The notes under the pieces: model-generated | Database searches by the model: none | The model's input: the letters and a program-made list of their open reading frames with translations, nothing else | What the model was told of the DNA's origin: nothing | Translations under genes and position numbers: made by a program | Shown here: positions 1 to 5,702 of the stretch, in pieces | Numbering within the stretch: position 1 is the stretch's first letter | Layout: each line of letters starts with the position of its first letter | Assembly (NCBI GenBank): GCA_002391195.1 | Contig: DGRZ01000008.1 | Coordinates: 78,356 to 87,768, forward strand | Direction of reading: 5' to 3' | Origin: Fibrobacter sp. UBA4375 | GTDB lineage: Bacteria; Fibrobacterota; Fibrobacteria; Fibrobacterales; Fibrobacteraceae | Length of the DNA stretch: 9,413 nucleotides

Positions 1-1280
1 ACAGCGAAGAAAGCACCAAGTTCGTAGGCTATGAACTCTCCGCTTGCGAAACGAAGGTTGTGCGTTGGCGTGAAGACAAGGGCGTGCTCAGCATCGTACT
101 CGAAACCTCTCCGTTCTATGCCGAAATGGGTGGCCAGGTCGGCGACAAGGGAACGCTCGTTTCTGCTGATTTGGAAATTGACGTGTTCGACACCGTGAAG
201 GTGAACGACACCGCCCTCTGCCGCGGTAAGGTGAAGAAGGGTACGGCCAACGAAACGACGATGGGCGCTGTGTTCATGGCGACCGTCGATAACGACCGCC
301 GTAACGACATCCGCAAGAACCACTCCGCCACCCACTTGCTGCAGGCGGCGCTCCGCCAGGTGCTCGGCACTCATGTGCAGCAGCAGGGTAGCTTCGTTTC
401 CAACGAACTCCTCCGCTTCGACTTCAGCCACTTCAACGCGATGACTGCCGAAGAAATCCAGAAGGTGGAAGACATCGTGAACGCGAAGGTGATGGAATGC
501 CTGCCGGTCAACACCCAGGTGATGGGCGTGGACGAAGCCAAGGCCAGCGGTGCTATGGCATTGTTCGGCGAAAAGTATGGCGACGAAGTCCGCGTCGTGA
601 AGATGGGCTGCGCGGGCGAAGAATTCTCCAAGGAACTCTGCGGTGGCTTGCACGTGCAGAATACCGGTAACATCGGCCTCGTGAAGATTATCAGCGAATC
701 TAGCGTGTCCGCTGGCGTGCGCCGTATCGAAGCCGTTTCTGGCCGTGGCGCACTCTCGCTGCTCCGCGCCGGTACGCAGATTCTCACGGCCCTCCGCGAA
801 CAGCTCCGCTGCAAGGACGCCGAAGTTCTCGACCGCATCCAGCAGACCTTCTCCAAGACGCAGAGCCTCGAAAAGAGCCTGCAGTCCGTGAAGTTGGAAC
901 TTGCGACCCTCGCCGCTGCCGAACTCCTGAACGGCGGCATCAACGTGATGGACGTGAACCTGTTTGTGCGCGAACTCAACATGCCCGAAGACAAGTACAA
1001 GGACTTGTTGGACGGCGTTCAGAACAAGCTCGACACCGACAGCGTCGCCGTGATTGCGAACAAGGTAAATGGTAACGGAAGCATCGCCGTGATGGTCGGC
1101 AAGAACGTTCAGGCCAAGGGCATCAAGGCCGGCGACCTCGTCAAGGATCTCGCCGCTGCTTGCGGTGGCCGCGGCGGTGGACGCCCCGACCGCGCTCAGG
1201 CTGGTACCAAGGAAGTCGACAAGATTGCCGGTGCTATCGCCAACGCCAACAACTGGATTAGAGCGAAGTTGGGTGCTTAA
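1..1280 (+). CDS. alaS: Alanyl-tRNA synthetase, C-terminal part (5' end outside window)
   Basis: The enzyme charges tRNA-Ala with alanine in the cytoplasm and hydrolyses mischarged Ser- and Gly-tRNA-Ala. The frame is open from base 3 with no start, so the catalytic N-terminal half lies off the left edge; about 425 of a usual ~880 residues are visible. In order one sees the SPFYAEMGGQVGD segment, the editing-domain zinc motif NHSATHLL (first HxxxH), the second zinc motif ELCGGLHV (CxxxH), the VRRIEAVSG segment, a helical coiled-coil stretch rich in Leu, Lys and Glu, and a C-Ala domain ending in a glycine-rich GGRGGGRPD segment. The stop is TAA at 1278-1280. One oddity is that the usual CGGTH motif reads CGGLH. 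The downstream gene is convergent and its stop overlaps this one. Confidence 0.97.
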   Translation, partial: SEESTKFVGYELSACETKVVRWREDKGVLSIVLETSPFYAEMGGQVGDKGTLVSADLEIDVFDTVKVNDTALCRGKVKKGTANETTMGAVFMATVDNDRRNDIRKNHSATHLLQAALRQVLGTHVQQQGSFVSNELLRFDFSHFNAMTAEEIQKVEDIVNAKVMECLPVNTQVMGVDEAKASGAMALFGEKYGDEVRVVKMGCAGEEFSKELCGGLHVQNTGNIGLVKIISESSVSAGVRRIEAVSGRGALSLLRAGTQILTALREQLRCKDAEVLDRIQQTFSKTQSLEKSLQSVKLELATLAAAELLNGGINVMDVNLFVRELNMPEDKYKDLLDGVQNKLDTDSVAVIANKVNGNGSIAVMVGKNVQAKGIKAGDLVKDLAAACGGRGGGRPDRAQAGTKEVDKIAGAIANANNWIRAKLGA

Positions 1281-1298
1281 TTTCCCGTATTAAGCACC
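1272..1298. repeat. Perfect inverted repeat spanning the convergent stop codons
   Basis: A 10-bp perfect stem (1272-1281 with 1289-1298) encloses a 7-nt loop. The left arm contains the last two sense codons and stop of alaS; the right arm lies in the last codons of the opposing GSCFA gene. No T-run follows on either strand, so it is not a classic intrinsic terminator. It could block read-through or protect 3' ends for both convergent transcripts; that role is inferred. Confidence 0.6.
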
Positions 1299-2404
1299 AA
1301 TCCCGGAATTGTTTTTTTAAGGCTCGCGGCTTGTGCTGCGAGCTTTTTCTGGAATTCGGCAGTAGCGGGGGAGTGGTTGTCCACAATCCGGTGGTTCGCC
1401 ATTTTCAGGAATTTTTCCACGCGGGCGATGTTTTCGCGGGTGGCGTCGCTGCAGTAGGTTTCTACCATCCGCTCGAAGATGTACTCTTCTGCCGTTTTGG
1501 ACAAATGAACCATGTCGTCGGCGTAAAAGCGGTAGTCTCGCAGTTCGTCCATCACGATTTCGTAACTCGGGAAATAATGGGTGTTGTCATTGCGCGAAGC
1601 GCATGACTGCTGCGTCTCGCAAATGCGTGAGTAAACTCCCGCGCTTGCTTGACTTGCGATGTCATTGCGAGGGAGTGATGCGACCGTGGCAATCTCAGTC
1701 CCGCATTTCGCAATCTTGTCAACGGCCAGCATCAGCGTCGCCTTGGAAAGGCTGTTTTCGTGGGCTCCGTCGGCCATGTGCCTAAGGGGTGACACGGTGA
1801 AGACGATGTTGACGGTGGGGGAGAGGCTGCGCAGGTCTTTCACGATACTTTCCAGGGCCGCTGCCGCCTCTTCTACGGAAATCATCCTGCGGGTGAACAG
1901 GCTTGGGTCTTGCCGGTGGCAGTTTGATACGGGCTTACCGCTGTCCTTTAAATAGTACACGAACGCGGTGCCGAGCGTGATGAAAACGATGTCTGCCTTC
2001 TGCAAAAAATCCCGTGCCATTGCCGCGGCGGCATTCAGCTTGTCGATACATTCTTCGCGAGTCTTTCCGGAGAGAGAGCCGTGAGCGTCCCAGCTGTGCC
2101 AAGGCCCGCAAGCCCCGACACCCGCCGTGCCTGCGTCGGCCGCACTTGCGCCGCGTTTCCAGCAGCCGTCCTGAAAAACATCCCCATCCCCGAAAACACG
2201 CCCTTCGGCAACCGCCTTGACTTGTGCCGCCAAGGAAACCGGGTTGTACACCGTCCCGAAGGGGTTGGAGAGCACCTGGAATTTCCGGCTGCTGAACTGC
2301 GCCGAGATGTTGTCGGCAAAGCAGGACCCGAAAAATGCCAGTTTCTTGGTGTAGTCGATGCCAAAACCTGGCCTTGGAATGTCAATCTTCGTGAAAAACT
2401 CCAT
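1277..2404 (-). CDS. GSCFA-domain protein (SGNH-hydrolase-like), carrying in-frame repeat inserts
   Basis: A 375-residue protein of the GSCFA family, named for the N-terminal motif seen here at residues 26-30 (FFGSCFADN). Other family landmarks are SNPFGTVYNP (46-55), WHSWDAHGS (102-110), ITLGTAFVY (142-150), SPLRH (205-209), HENSLSKAT (215-223), YFPSYEIVMDELRDYRFY (277-294) and DDMVH (296-300). The Ser of GSCFA and the late Asp-x-x-His resemble an esterase/lipase-like SGNH active site, but the substrate of this family is not known to me. Two stretches look foreign: residues about 234-273, derived from a palindromic repeat, and about 83-100, rich in Ala and Gly. Both sit between conserved blocks and keep the frame. 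The ATG at 2404 directly precedes the first conserved residues. There is no ribosome binding site and a TATATT box ends 6 nt upstream, so a leaderless mRNA is possible. No signal peptide is evident. Confidence 0.9.
   Translation of the reverse strand: MEFFTKIDIPRPGFGIDYTKKLAFFGSCFADNISAQFSSRKFQVLSNPFGTVYNPVSLAAQVKAVAEGRVFGDGDVFQDGCWKRGASAADAGTAGVGACGPWHSWDAHGSLSGKTREECIDKLNAAAAMARDFLQKADIVFITLGTAFVYYLKDSGKPVSNCHRQDPSLFTRRMISVEEAAAALESIVKDLRSLSPTVNIVFTVSPLRHMADGAHENSLSKATLMLAVDKIAKCGTEIATVASLPRNDIASQASAGVYSRICETQQSCASRNDNTHYFPSYEIVMDELRDYRFYADDMVHLSKTAEEYIFERMVETYCSDATRENIARVEKFLKMANHRIVDNHSPATAEFQKKLAAQAASLKKTIPGLVLNTGN
1319..1348 (+). terminator. Intrinsic terminator for alaS inside the opposing gene
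   Basis: A GC-rich stem pairs 1322-1330 with 1335-1343 (9 bp, one G-T wobble) around a TTGT loop and is followed directly by five T at 1344-1348. This is a textbook rho-independent shape on the plus strand, about 40 nt after the alaS stop. It lies entirely within the 3' coding end of the GSCFA gene on the other strand. Confidence 0.75.
1586..1703. repeat. Palindromic repeat element inserted in frame in the GSCFA gene
   Basis: Two copies of GTCATTGCG begin at 1586 and 1661. The first forms a hairpin: GTCAT (1586-1590) pairs with ATGAC (1603-1607) and GCGC (1592-1595) with GCGC (1599-1602), with one bulged T. The second copy runs on through a GTGGCAATCTC stretch ending near 1696, a pattern I know from dispersed repeats of many bacterial genomes. 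On the minus strand it is translated into about 40 residues containing the peptides SLPRNDIASQ and CASRNDN. It lies between two conserved blocks of the GSCFA domain. Exact ends are uncertain by several bases. Confidence 0.75.
2107..2150. repeat. Possible second small palindromic insert in the GSCFA gene
   Basis: An imperfect hairpin pairs CGCAAG (2107-2112) with CTTGCG (2145-2150) and CCGAC (2115-2119) with GTCGG (2135-2139). It encodes the Ala/Gly-rich stretch just before the conserved WHSWD block, where family members as I recall them are shorter. GC-rich coding DNA can form such pairs by chance, so this is tentative. Confidence 0.35.
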
Positions 2405-2416
2405 ACCACAAATATA
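2405..2416 (-). promoter_or_regulatory. Candidate -10 box for the GSCFA gene (possible leaderless start)
   Basis: On the minus strand CTATATTTG contains TATATT (2416 down to 2411), and only six bases separate it from the ATG at 2404. A transcript starting at the usual distance from a -10 box would begin at or very near the start codon. No Shine-Dalgarno sequence is present. No -35 box is convincing. Confidence 0.45.
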
Positions 2417-2437
2417 GTAGCAAGCGGGTACCCCCTG

Positions 2438-2453
2438 TTTTTTATATCTTTAT
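2438..2453 (+). promoter_or_regulatory. Candidate promoter box for the GGGP synthase-type gene
   Basis: A run of six T leads into TATATCTTTAT in the short divergent gap. The 9-mer TATCTTTAT (2445-2453) recurs exactly in front of dnaB (5683-5691). The start codon follows 30 nt later with an AAAAGGA ribosome binding site in between. The shared box suggests a lineage-specific -10 element; this is inference. Confidence 0.45.
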
Positions 2454-2483
2454 GATACTAGCCACTTTGGCAAAAGGATTTTT

Positions 2484-3239
2484 ATGAAACCAGGAAAGAC
2501 CGAACTCCGTCTGAATGCCGAAATCGAGAAACGGGGTGCATTGTTTGCAGTGCTGCTGGACCCCGACACTTCGGACGAGGCCGCCTTCGTGAAGGCGGGC
2601 GCCATGGCCGCCGAAAACGGCGCAGACCTGCTGCTGGTGGGAGGCTCGTACCTGGGGAACTTCACGCTCCCCAAGCAGGTGGCCGCCCTCAAGGCCCATG
2701 TGGACCTGCCCGTAGTGCTTTTTCCGGGTGGCGCTTCCCAGGTGGTTCCCGGTTTTGACGCCATGCTGTTCATGACGCTGGTGAGCGGTCGCAATCCCAA
2801 CTACCTCATCGACGAACAGGTCCGCGGCGGCGCCCTGGTCCGCGCCCTCAACATGGAAGCCATTCCCACGGCCTACCAGCTCATCAACAGCGGCAAGCGC
2901 ACCACGGTGGAATACATCAGCGGCACCATGCCGGTACCCGCCAACAAGCCCAAGCTCAGCATGGTAAACTCCATCGCGGCCGAACTCATGGGCATGCGTT
3001 ACGTTTACCTGGAAGCGGGCAGCGGTGCCGAAGAGCCAGTGCCCGTGGAACACATCGCCTACACCCGTAAGGCTACCGAAATGACCATCATCACCGGCGG
3101 CGGCATCAAGGACCCGCAAACGGCGGCTGTCCGCGTGGCGGCAGGTGCCAACATCATCGTCACCGGCACCCTCTGGGAAAAGGTGGAAGACCCCGCCCTC
3201 CTCAAGGAATTCGCCGCGGCCATCCACGTGAAGGGATAA
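2484..3239 (+). CDS. Geranylgeranylglyceryl/heptaprenylglyceryl phosphate synthase family protein (PcrB-like)
   Basis: A 251-residue TIM-barrel prenyltransferase. The family joins a prenyl diphosphate to sn-glycerol-1-phosphate through an ether bond, the first step toward archaeal-type lipids; Bacillus PcrB uses heptaprenyl diphosphate, and Bacteroidetes-type homologues are reported to make the geranylgeranyl product. Visible motifs are LLDPD (24-28), LVGGS (51-55), VVLFPGG (77-83), YLEAGSGA (175-182), ITGGGI (203-208) and IVTGT (225-229), covering the glycerol-phosphate and phosphate-binding loops. Length is normal for the family. An AAAAGGA ribosome binding site lies 8 nt before the ATG. 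It is divergent from the GSCFA gene and followed by coaBC after 122 bp. Chain length of the prenyl substrate cannot be read from sequence alone, so no symbol is given. Confidence 0.93.
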   Translation: MKPGKTELRLNAEIEKRGALFAVLLDPDTSDEAAFVKAGAMAAENGADLLLVGGSYLGNFTLPKQVAALKAHVDLPVVLFPGGASQVVPGFDAMLFMTLVSGRNPNYLIDEQVRGGALVRALNMEAIPTAYQLINSGKRTTVEYISGTMPVPANKPKLSMVNSIAAELMGMRYVYLEAGSGAEEPVPVEHIAYTRKATEMTIITGGGIKDPQTAAVRVAAGANIIVTGTLWEKVEDPALLKEFAAAIHVKG

Positions 3240-3265
3240 TTCCGGACGAAAGAAAACAAGAGCGG

Positions 3266-3357
3266 TTATGAGTTGTGAGTTTTGAGTTGTGGGACTTCAG
3301 GAAGGATCTTCTTGGGGCCCGCAACACTCGTAACTGATAACTGAAAACTGACGACTG
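3266..3357. repeat. Heptanucleotide repeat array in two opposed arms before coaBC
   Basis: The left arm holds three 7-nt units at 3270-3290 (GAGTTGT, GAGTTTT, GAGTTGT). The right arm holds four 7-nt units at 3330-3357 (GTAACTG, ATAACTG, AAAACTG, ACGACTG). The reverse complement of the right arm aligns with the left arm at 16 of 21 positions, so the two arms form an imperfect inverted repeat around about 39 bp. That centre contains a small GAAG-GAT-CTTC hairpin (3301-3311). Similar AACTGATAACTG-type runs are scattered in many bacterial genomes. The array ends 4 nt before the coaBC ATG. Confidence 0.7.
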
Positions 3358-3361
3358 ATTT

Positions 3362-4693
3362 ATGGACCTGAACGGAAAGAAAATCCTCCTGGGAGTCACC
3401 GGCGGAATCGCCGCCTACAAGAGCTGTGAACTCCTGCGCCTGCTGCAAAAGAAAGGCGCCCAGATCCGCGTGGCCATGACCGAGGCAGCCACCCGTTTCG
3501 TGGCCCCCCTCACCTTCGCGTCGCTCTCCAAGTGCCCCGTTTACCTCAAGGACGGCGCCGTCGAGGCTCGCCCCTTTCAGCACATCGACTTTCCCCGCTG
3601 GGCAGACCTCTACCTGGTAGTCCCCTGCACCGCCAACGCCATCGGAAAATTCGCCTACGGCCTGGCCGACGACCCCGTGTCCCTCTGCTTCATGAGCTGC
3701 ACCTGCCCCCGCCTGTTGGCCCCCGCCATGAACGTAGCCATGTACAACTCCCCGGCCGTCCGGCGGAACCTCCAGACCCTCCGCTCCTTCGAGAACACCT
3801 ACGTGCTGGAATCCCCCGCGGGCGAACTGGCCTGCGGCGAAGTCGGCTCCGGCCGCCTGATGGAACCTGCGGACATCGTTTCTTTCATTGAAGGGGGAAG
3901 CCTCCCCCTCGTGGGCACTTCGTCGCCCACTACCCCCTCTAGCGGGGGACACCCCCGCAACGCCCCCGCCGCCCTCTTTAATTGTCATCCCCGCGAAGGC
4001 GGGGATCTCCCAGAACTAAATGATCCCGCCCTCCCAGGACACGGACGCACCGTCCTCATTACGGCGGGCCGTACCGAAGAGGCCATCGACCCTGTGCGCT
4101 ACATCTCTAACCGCAGCAGCGGCAAGACGGCGGTGGCTCTCGCCTCCGTGTTCCTTGCCAACGGATATTCCGTAGAGGTTGTGGCAGGCCCCATGGAAGC
4201 AGAATTCCCGGGCGGCGCCGCGGTACACCGCGTTCGCAGTGCCTGCGAAATGCACCGGGCCGTCATGGAACGCCTCTCGGGTGCAGATGCCCTGGTGCAT
4301 TGCGCCGCCGTGGCCGACTACCGCCCGAAAGACCCCGCCCAAAGCAAGATCAAGGACAGTAGGAGCCAGTTGGTACTGGAACTGGTGCCCAACCCGAATA
4401 TTCTGCGGGACAGCGTCGCCGCCAAGAAGCCAAACCAGGTGGTGGTGGGTTTCGCCCTGGAGACGGACCATTTTGAAGAGCACGCCCAGGAAAAATTGCG
4501 CAAGAGCGGCGCCGACGCCCTGCTGTTGAACGCCCCGGTGGCCAAGGACAGCGGCTTTGGCTTCGACAATGTGAACTACGCCCTGGTGACTCCGGGCGAA
4601 AAAGTTCCCGAAATGCAGATGGGTTCCAAGGTGGAACTGTCGGAAACTATTGTAGATTTTGTGAACCGCAAGTTGGAAGAACGCCATGGCTGA
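3362..4693 (+). CDS. coaBC: Bifunctional phosphopantothenoylcysteine decarboxylase / phosphopantothenate-cysteine ligase with enlarged interdomain linker
   Basis: This cytoplasmic enzyme adds cysteine to 4'-phosphopantothenate (CoaB) and decarboxylates the product (CoaC) to 4'-phosphopantetheine on the way to coenzyme A. CoaC, residues 1-175, is an FMN flavoprotein showing GVTGGIAAYK (11-20), the catalytic His74 in HIDFPRWAD, PAMNVAM (121-127) and the active-site Cys158 in GELACGEVGSGR. CoaB starts near residue 227 with VLITAGRTEEAIDPVRYISN, SSGK (252-255), AAVADYRP (315-322), SKIKD (328-332) and VPNPNIL (342-348). The linker, residues about 177-217, is encoded by four hairpin repeats. This makes the protein 443 residues, compared with roughly 400 in typical family members. 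No Shine-Dalgarno sequence is seen; the start follows a repeat array directly. The 3' end overlaps the next gene by 8 bp, so the two are probably translationally coupled. Confidence 0.96.
   Translation: MDLNGKKILLGVTGGIAAYKSCELLRLLQKKGAQIRVAMTEAATRFVAPLTFASLSKCPVYLKDGAVEARPFQHIDFPRWADLYLVVPCTANAIGKFAYGLADDPVSLCFMSCTCPRLLAPAMNVAMYNSPAVRRNLQTLRSFENTYVLESPAGELACGEVGSGRLMEPADIVSFIEGGSLPLVGTSSPTTPSSGGHPRNAPAALFNCHPREGGDLPELNDPALPGHGRTVLITAGRTEEAIDPVRYISNRSSGKTAVALASVFLANGYSVEVVAGPMEAEFPGGAAVHRVRSACEMHRAVMERLSGADALVHCAAVADYRPKDPAQSKIKDSRSQLVLELVPNPNILRDSVAAKKPNQVVVGFALETDHFEEHAQEKLRKSGADALLLNAPVAKDSGFGFDNVNYALVTPGEKVPEMQMGSKVELSETIVDFVNRKLEERHG
3892..4010. repeat. Four consecutive palindromic repeats in frame between CoaC and CoaB domains
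   Basis: Hairpin 1 has a 7-bp stem, 3892-3898 with 3903-3909. Hairpin 2 pairs GTGGGC (3911-3916) with GCCCAC (3925-3930). Hairpin 3 pairs five C (3933-3937) with five G (3944-3948). Hairpin 4 has an 8-bp perfect stem, 3987-3994 with 3999-4006, around GAAG, within a GTCATCCCCGCGAAGGCGGGG-type unit that recurs in many genomes. They encode a low-complexity peptide including TSSPTTPSSGG and CHPREGGDL. The reading frame stays open throughout. Confidence 0.8.
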
Positions 4694-5516
4694 GGAATTC
4701 GATTTCAGTGCCCTCCGCAGTTACCTCCAGGGACAGATGGACCTGGGGGATTCCGAGGTGTACCTGGACGAACCCTGGACGCCCAAGAAGCGCATGGCCG
4801 CTCCAGCGGCGGCACCACCGTCCAGACCCGCTGCTTTCTCTGCTCCTGCTGCTTCCGCTGTGCCGTCTCCGCGTCCTGCGACCAGGCCGCAAGTGGTGCA
4901 GCCATCGCAACCCCAGGCACCTGTATTCTTGTCCGATGCGATGCCTGCCCCCCGTTCCGTTTCCCGGGCGGCAAGTCCCTTCGAATCGTCCGCTTCCCTC
5001 CAAGACTTTTACGCACAAATTAACAACGAAAAAGTTTATGCGGGCAAAACCCTCTACCGTTATGAGGGCCCTGAGCATCCGGCGGTATTGCTTCTGTTCC
5101 AGGCCCCTCACGCCGAAATTCCGGCGGGCCATTTCTTCGAAAGCTCCGTGGCGGAAATGCTCAGGCGTATGTTCGCTAGCCTGAATGTCGCTCCCGAATC
5201 CATCGGGGTCACCTTCCTCTACAAACTGCCGGAATCCAGAAATTTCCCGCCCCTGCTGGAGGCGGCGCTTCGCAAGATGCTCGCCAAGGAACTCTCCCTG
5301 CTCGCGCCTTCCACCATGGTGACCTTCGGGGAACCCCTGTTCCATCAGGTCTTCGGCAAGGGCAAGAACTTCATGGAGTCCGCTGGTACGGACTTGGAAT
5401 TCGCAGGCATCAAGACCTGCGCGTTGGTAGATGCCTTCGCCATGGAAGGCGATAAGCAGCTTAAATTGCTCACCTGGAAGACCCACCTTCCCAAGTGCTC
5501 TTACTTTAAGCGTTAG
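4686..5516 (+). CDS. Diverged uracil-DNA-glycosylase-like protein with disordered Pro/Ala-rich N-terminus
   Basis: A 276-residue protein in three parts: a short acidic N-terminus (1-30, ending YLDEPWTP), a Pro/Ala/Ser-rich and probably disordered stretch (about 37-102), and a folded domain (about 104-276). The domain follows the order of family 4/5 uracil-DNA glycosylases: an LQDFYAQI helix, the strand AVLLLFQAP where UDGs have a GEAPG motif, the helix SSVAEMLRRMFASLNV, the strand GVTFLYKLPESRNFPP where UDGs have N-x-x-K-x-R-P-P-x-NR, the helix and strand LLAPSTMVTFGEPLFHQVFG, and a C-terminal KLLTWKTHL. The iron-sulfur cysteines and the catalytic HPS-type motif are not recognisable, so glycosylase activity is doubtful. 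Fold assignment is inferred from this pattern by eye. A GGAAGA ribosome binding site precedes the ATG, which lies inside the end of coaBC. Confidence 0.8.
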   Translation: MAEEFDFSALRSYLQGQMDLGDSEVYLDEPWTPKKRMAAPAAAPPSRPAAFSAPAASAVPSPRPATRPQVVQPSQPQAPVFLSDAMPAPRSVSRAASPFESSASLQDFYAQINNEKVYAGKTLYRYEGPEHPAVLLLFQAPHAEIPAGHFFESSVAEMLRRMFASLNVAPESIGVTFLYKLPESRNFPPLLEAALRKMLAKELSLLAPSTMVTFGEPLFHQVFGKGKNFMESAGTDLEFAGIKTCALVDAFAMEGDKQLKLLTWKTHLPKCSYFKR

Positions 5517-5636
5517 GGATCGTCGCGCCGTGCGGCGAGACGCGTAGCGGCTCGATGAGCCACCGAGGTGACGAGGGGGCGAGCAGAGCCCGACCTAGCC
5601 CCTTTTTCGCAGGCTTTTCGGGAACTGGGGCTAGGG
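5517..5636. repeat. Chain of hairpins in the gap before dnaB
   Basis: CGCC/GGCG (5526-5529 with 5534-5537), GGCTC/GAGCC (5549-5553 with 5557-5561) and GGGC/GCCC within 5577-5593 follow one another. They are followed by a 9-bp perfect inverted repeat, CCTAGCCCC (5594-5602) with GGGGCTAGG (5627-5635), enclosing 24 nt. The composition resembles dispersed repeats rather than a coding tail. The last pair could end the coaBC transcript, but no T-run follows it. Confidence 0.5.
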
Positions 5637-5675
5637 AACGCCCAATTGGATAAATCGCAAGGCATTTTTCAGGCA

Positions 5676-5691
5676 AAAATTTTATCTTTAT
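5676..5691 (+). promoter_or_regulatory. Candidate promoter box for dnaB (very short leader)
   Basis: A-tract and T-tract lead into TATCTT (5683-5688), part of the 9-mer TATCTTTAT shared with the box at 2445-2453. The dnaB ATG is only 14 nt beyond TATCTT, so the leader would be about 8 nt. There is no Shine-Dalgarno sequence between the two. Confidence 0.45.
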
Positions 5692-5702
5692 CGTGAATAG
5701 TT

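Noticed and set aside
1331..1955. Short plus-strand reading frames across the GSCFA gene
   Set aside because: They overlap each other, lack ribosome binding sites and domain features, and oppose a gene with clear family motifs.
2442..3227. Long minus-strand reading frame opposite the GGGP synthase-type gene, and similar frames opposite coaBC, dnaB and mlaEF
   Set aside because: They have His/Gly/Val/Gln-rich compositions typical of antisense frames of GC-rich genes, show no domain motifs, and lie opposite well-recognised proteins.
3270..3357. Regular short repeats as a CRISPR array
   Set aside because: Units are 7 nt with no spacers and no cas genes nearby.
3362..4693. coaBC broken by repeats into coaC and coaB pseudogenes
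   Set aside because: The frame is continuous, with all catalytic motifs on both sides and no stop or frameshift.
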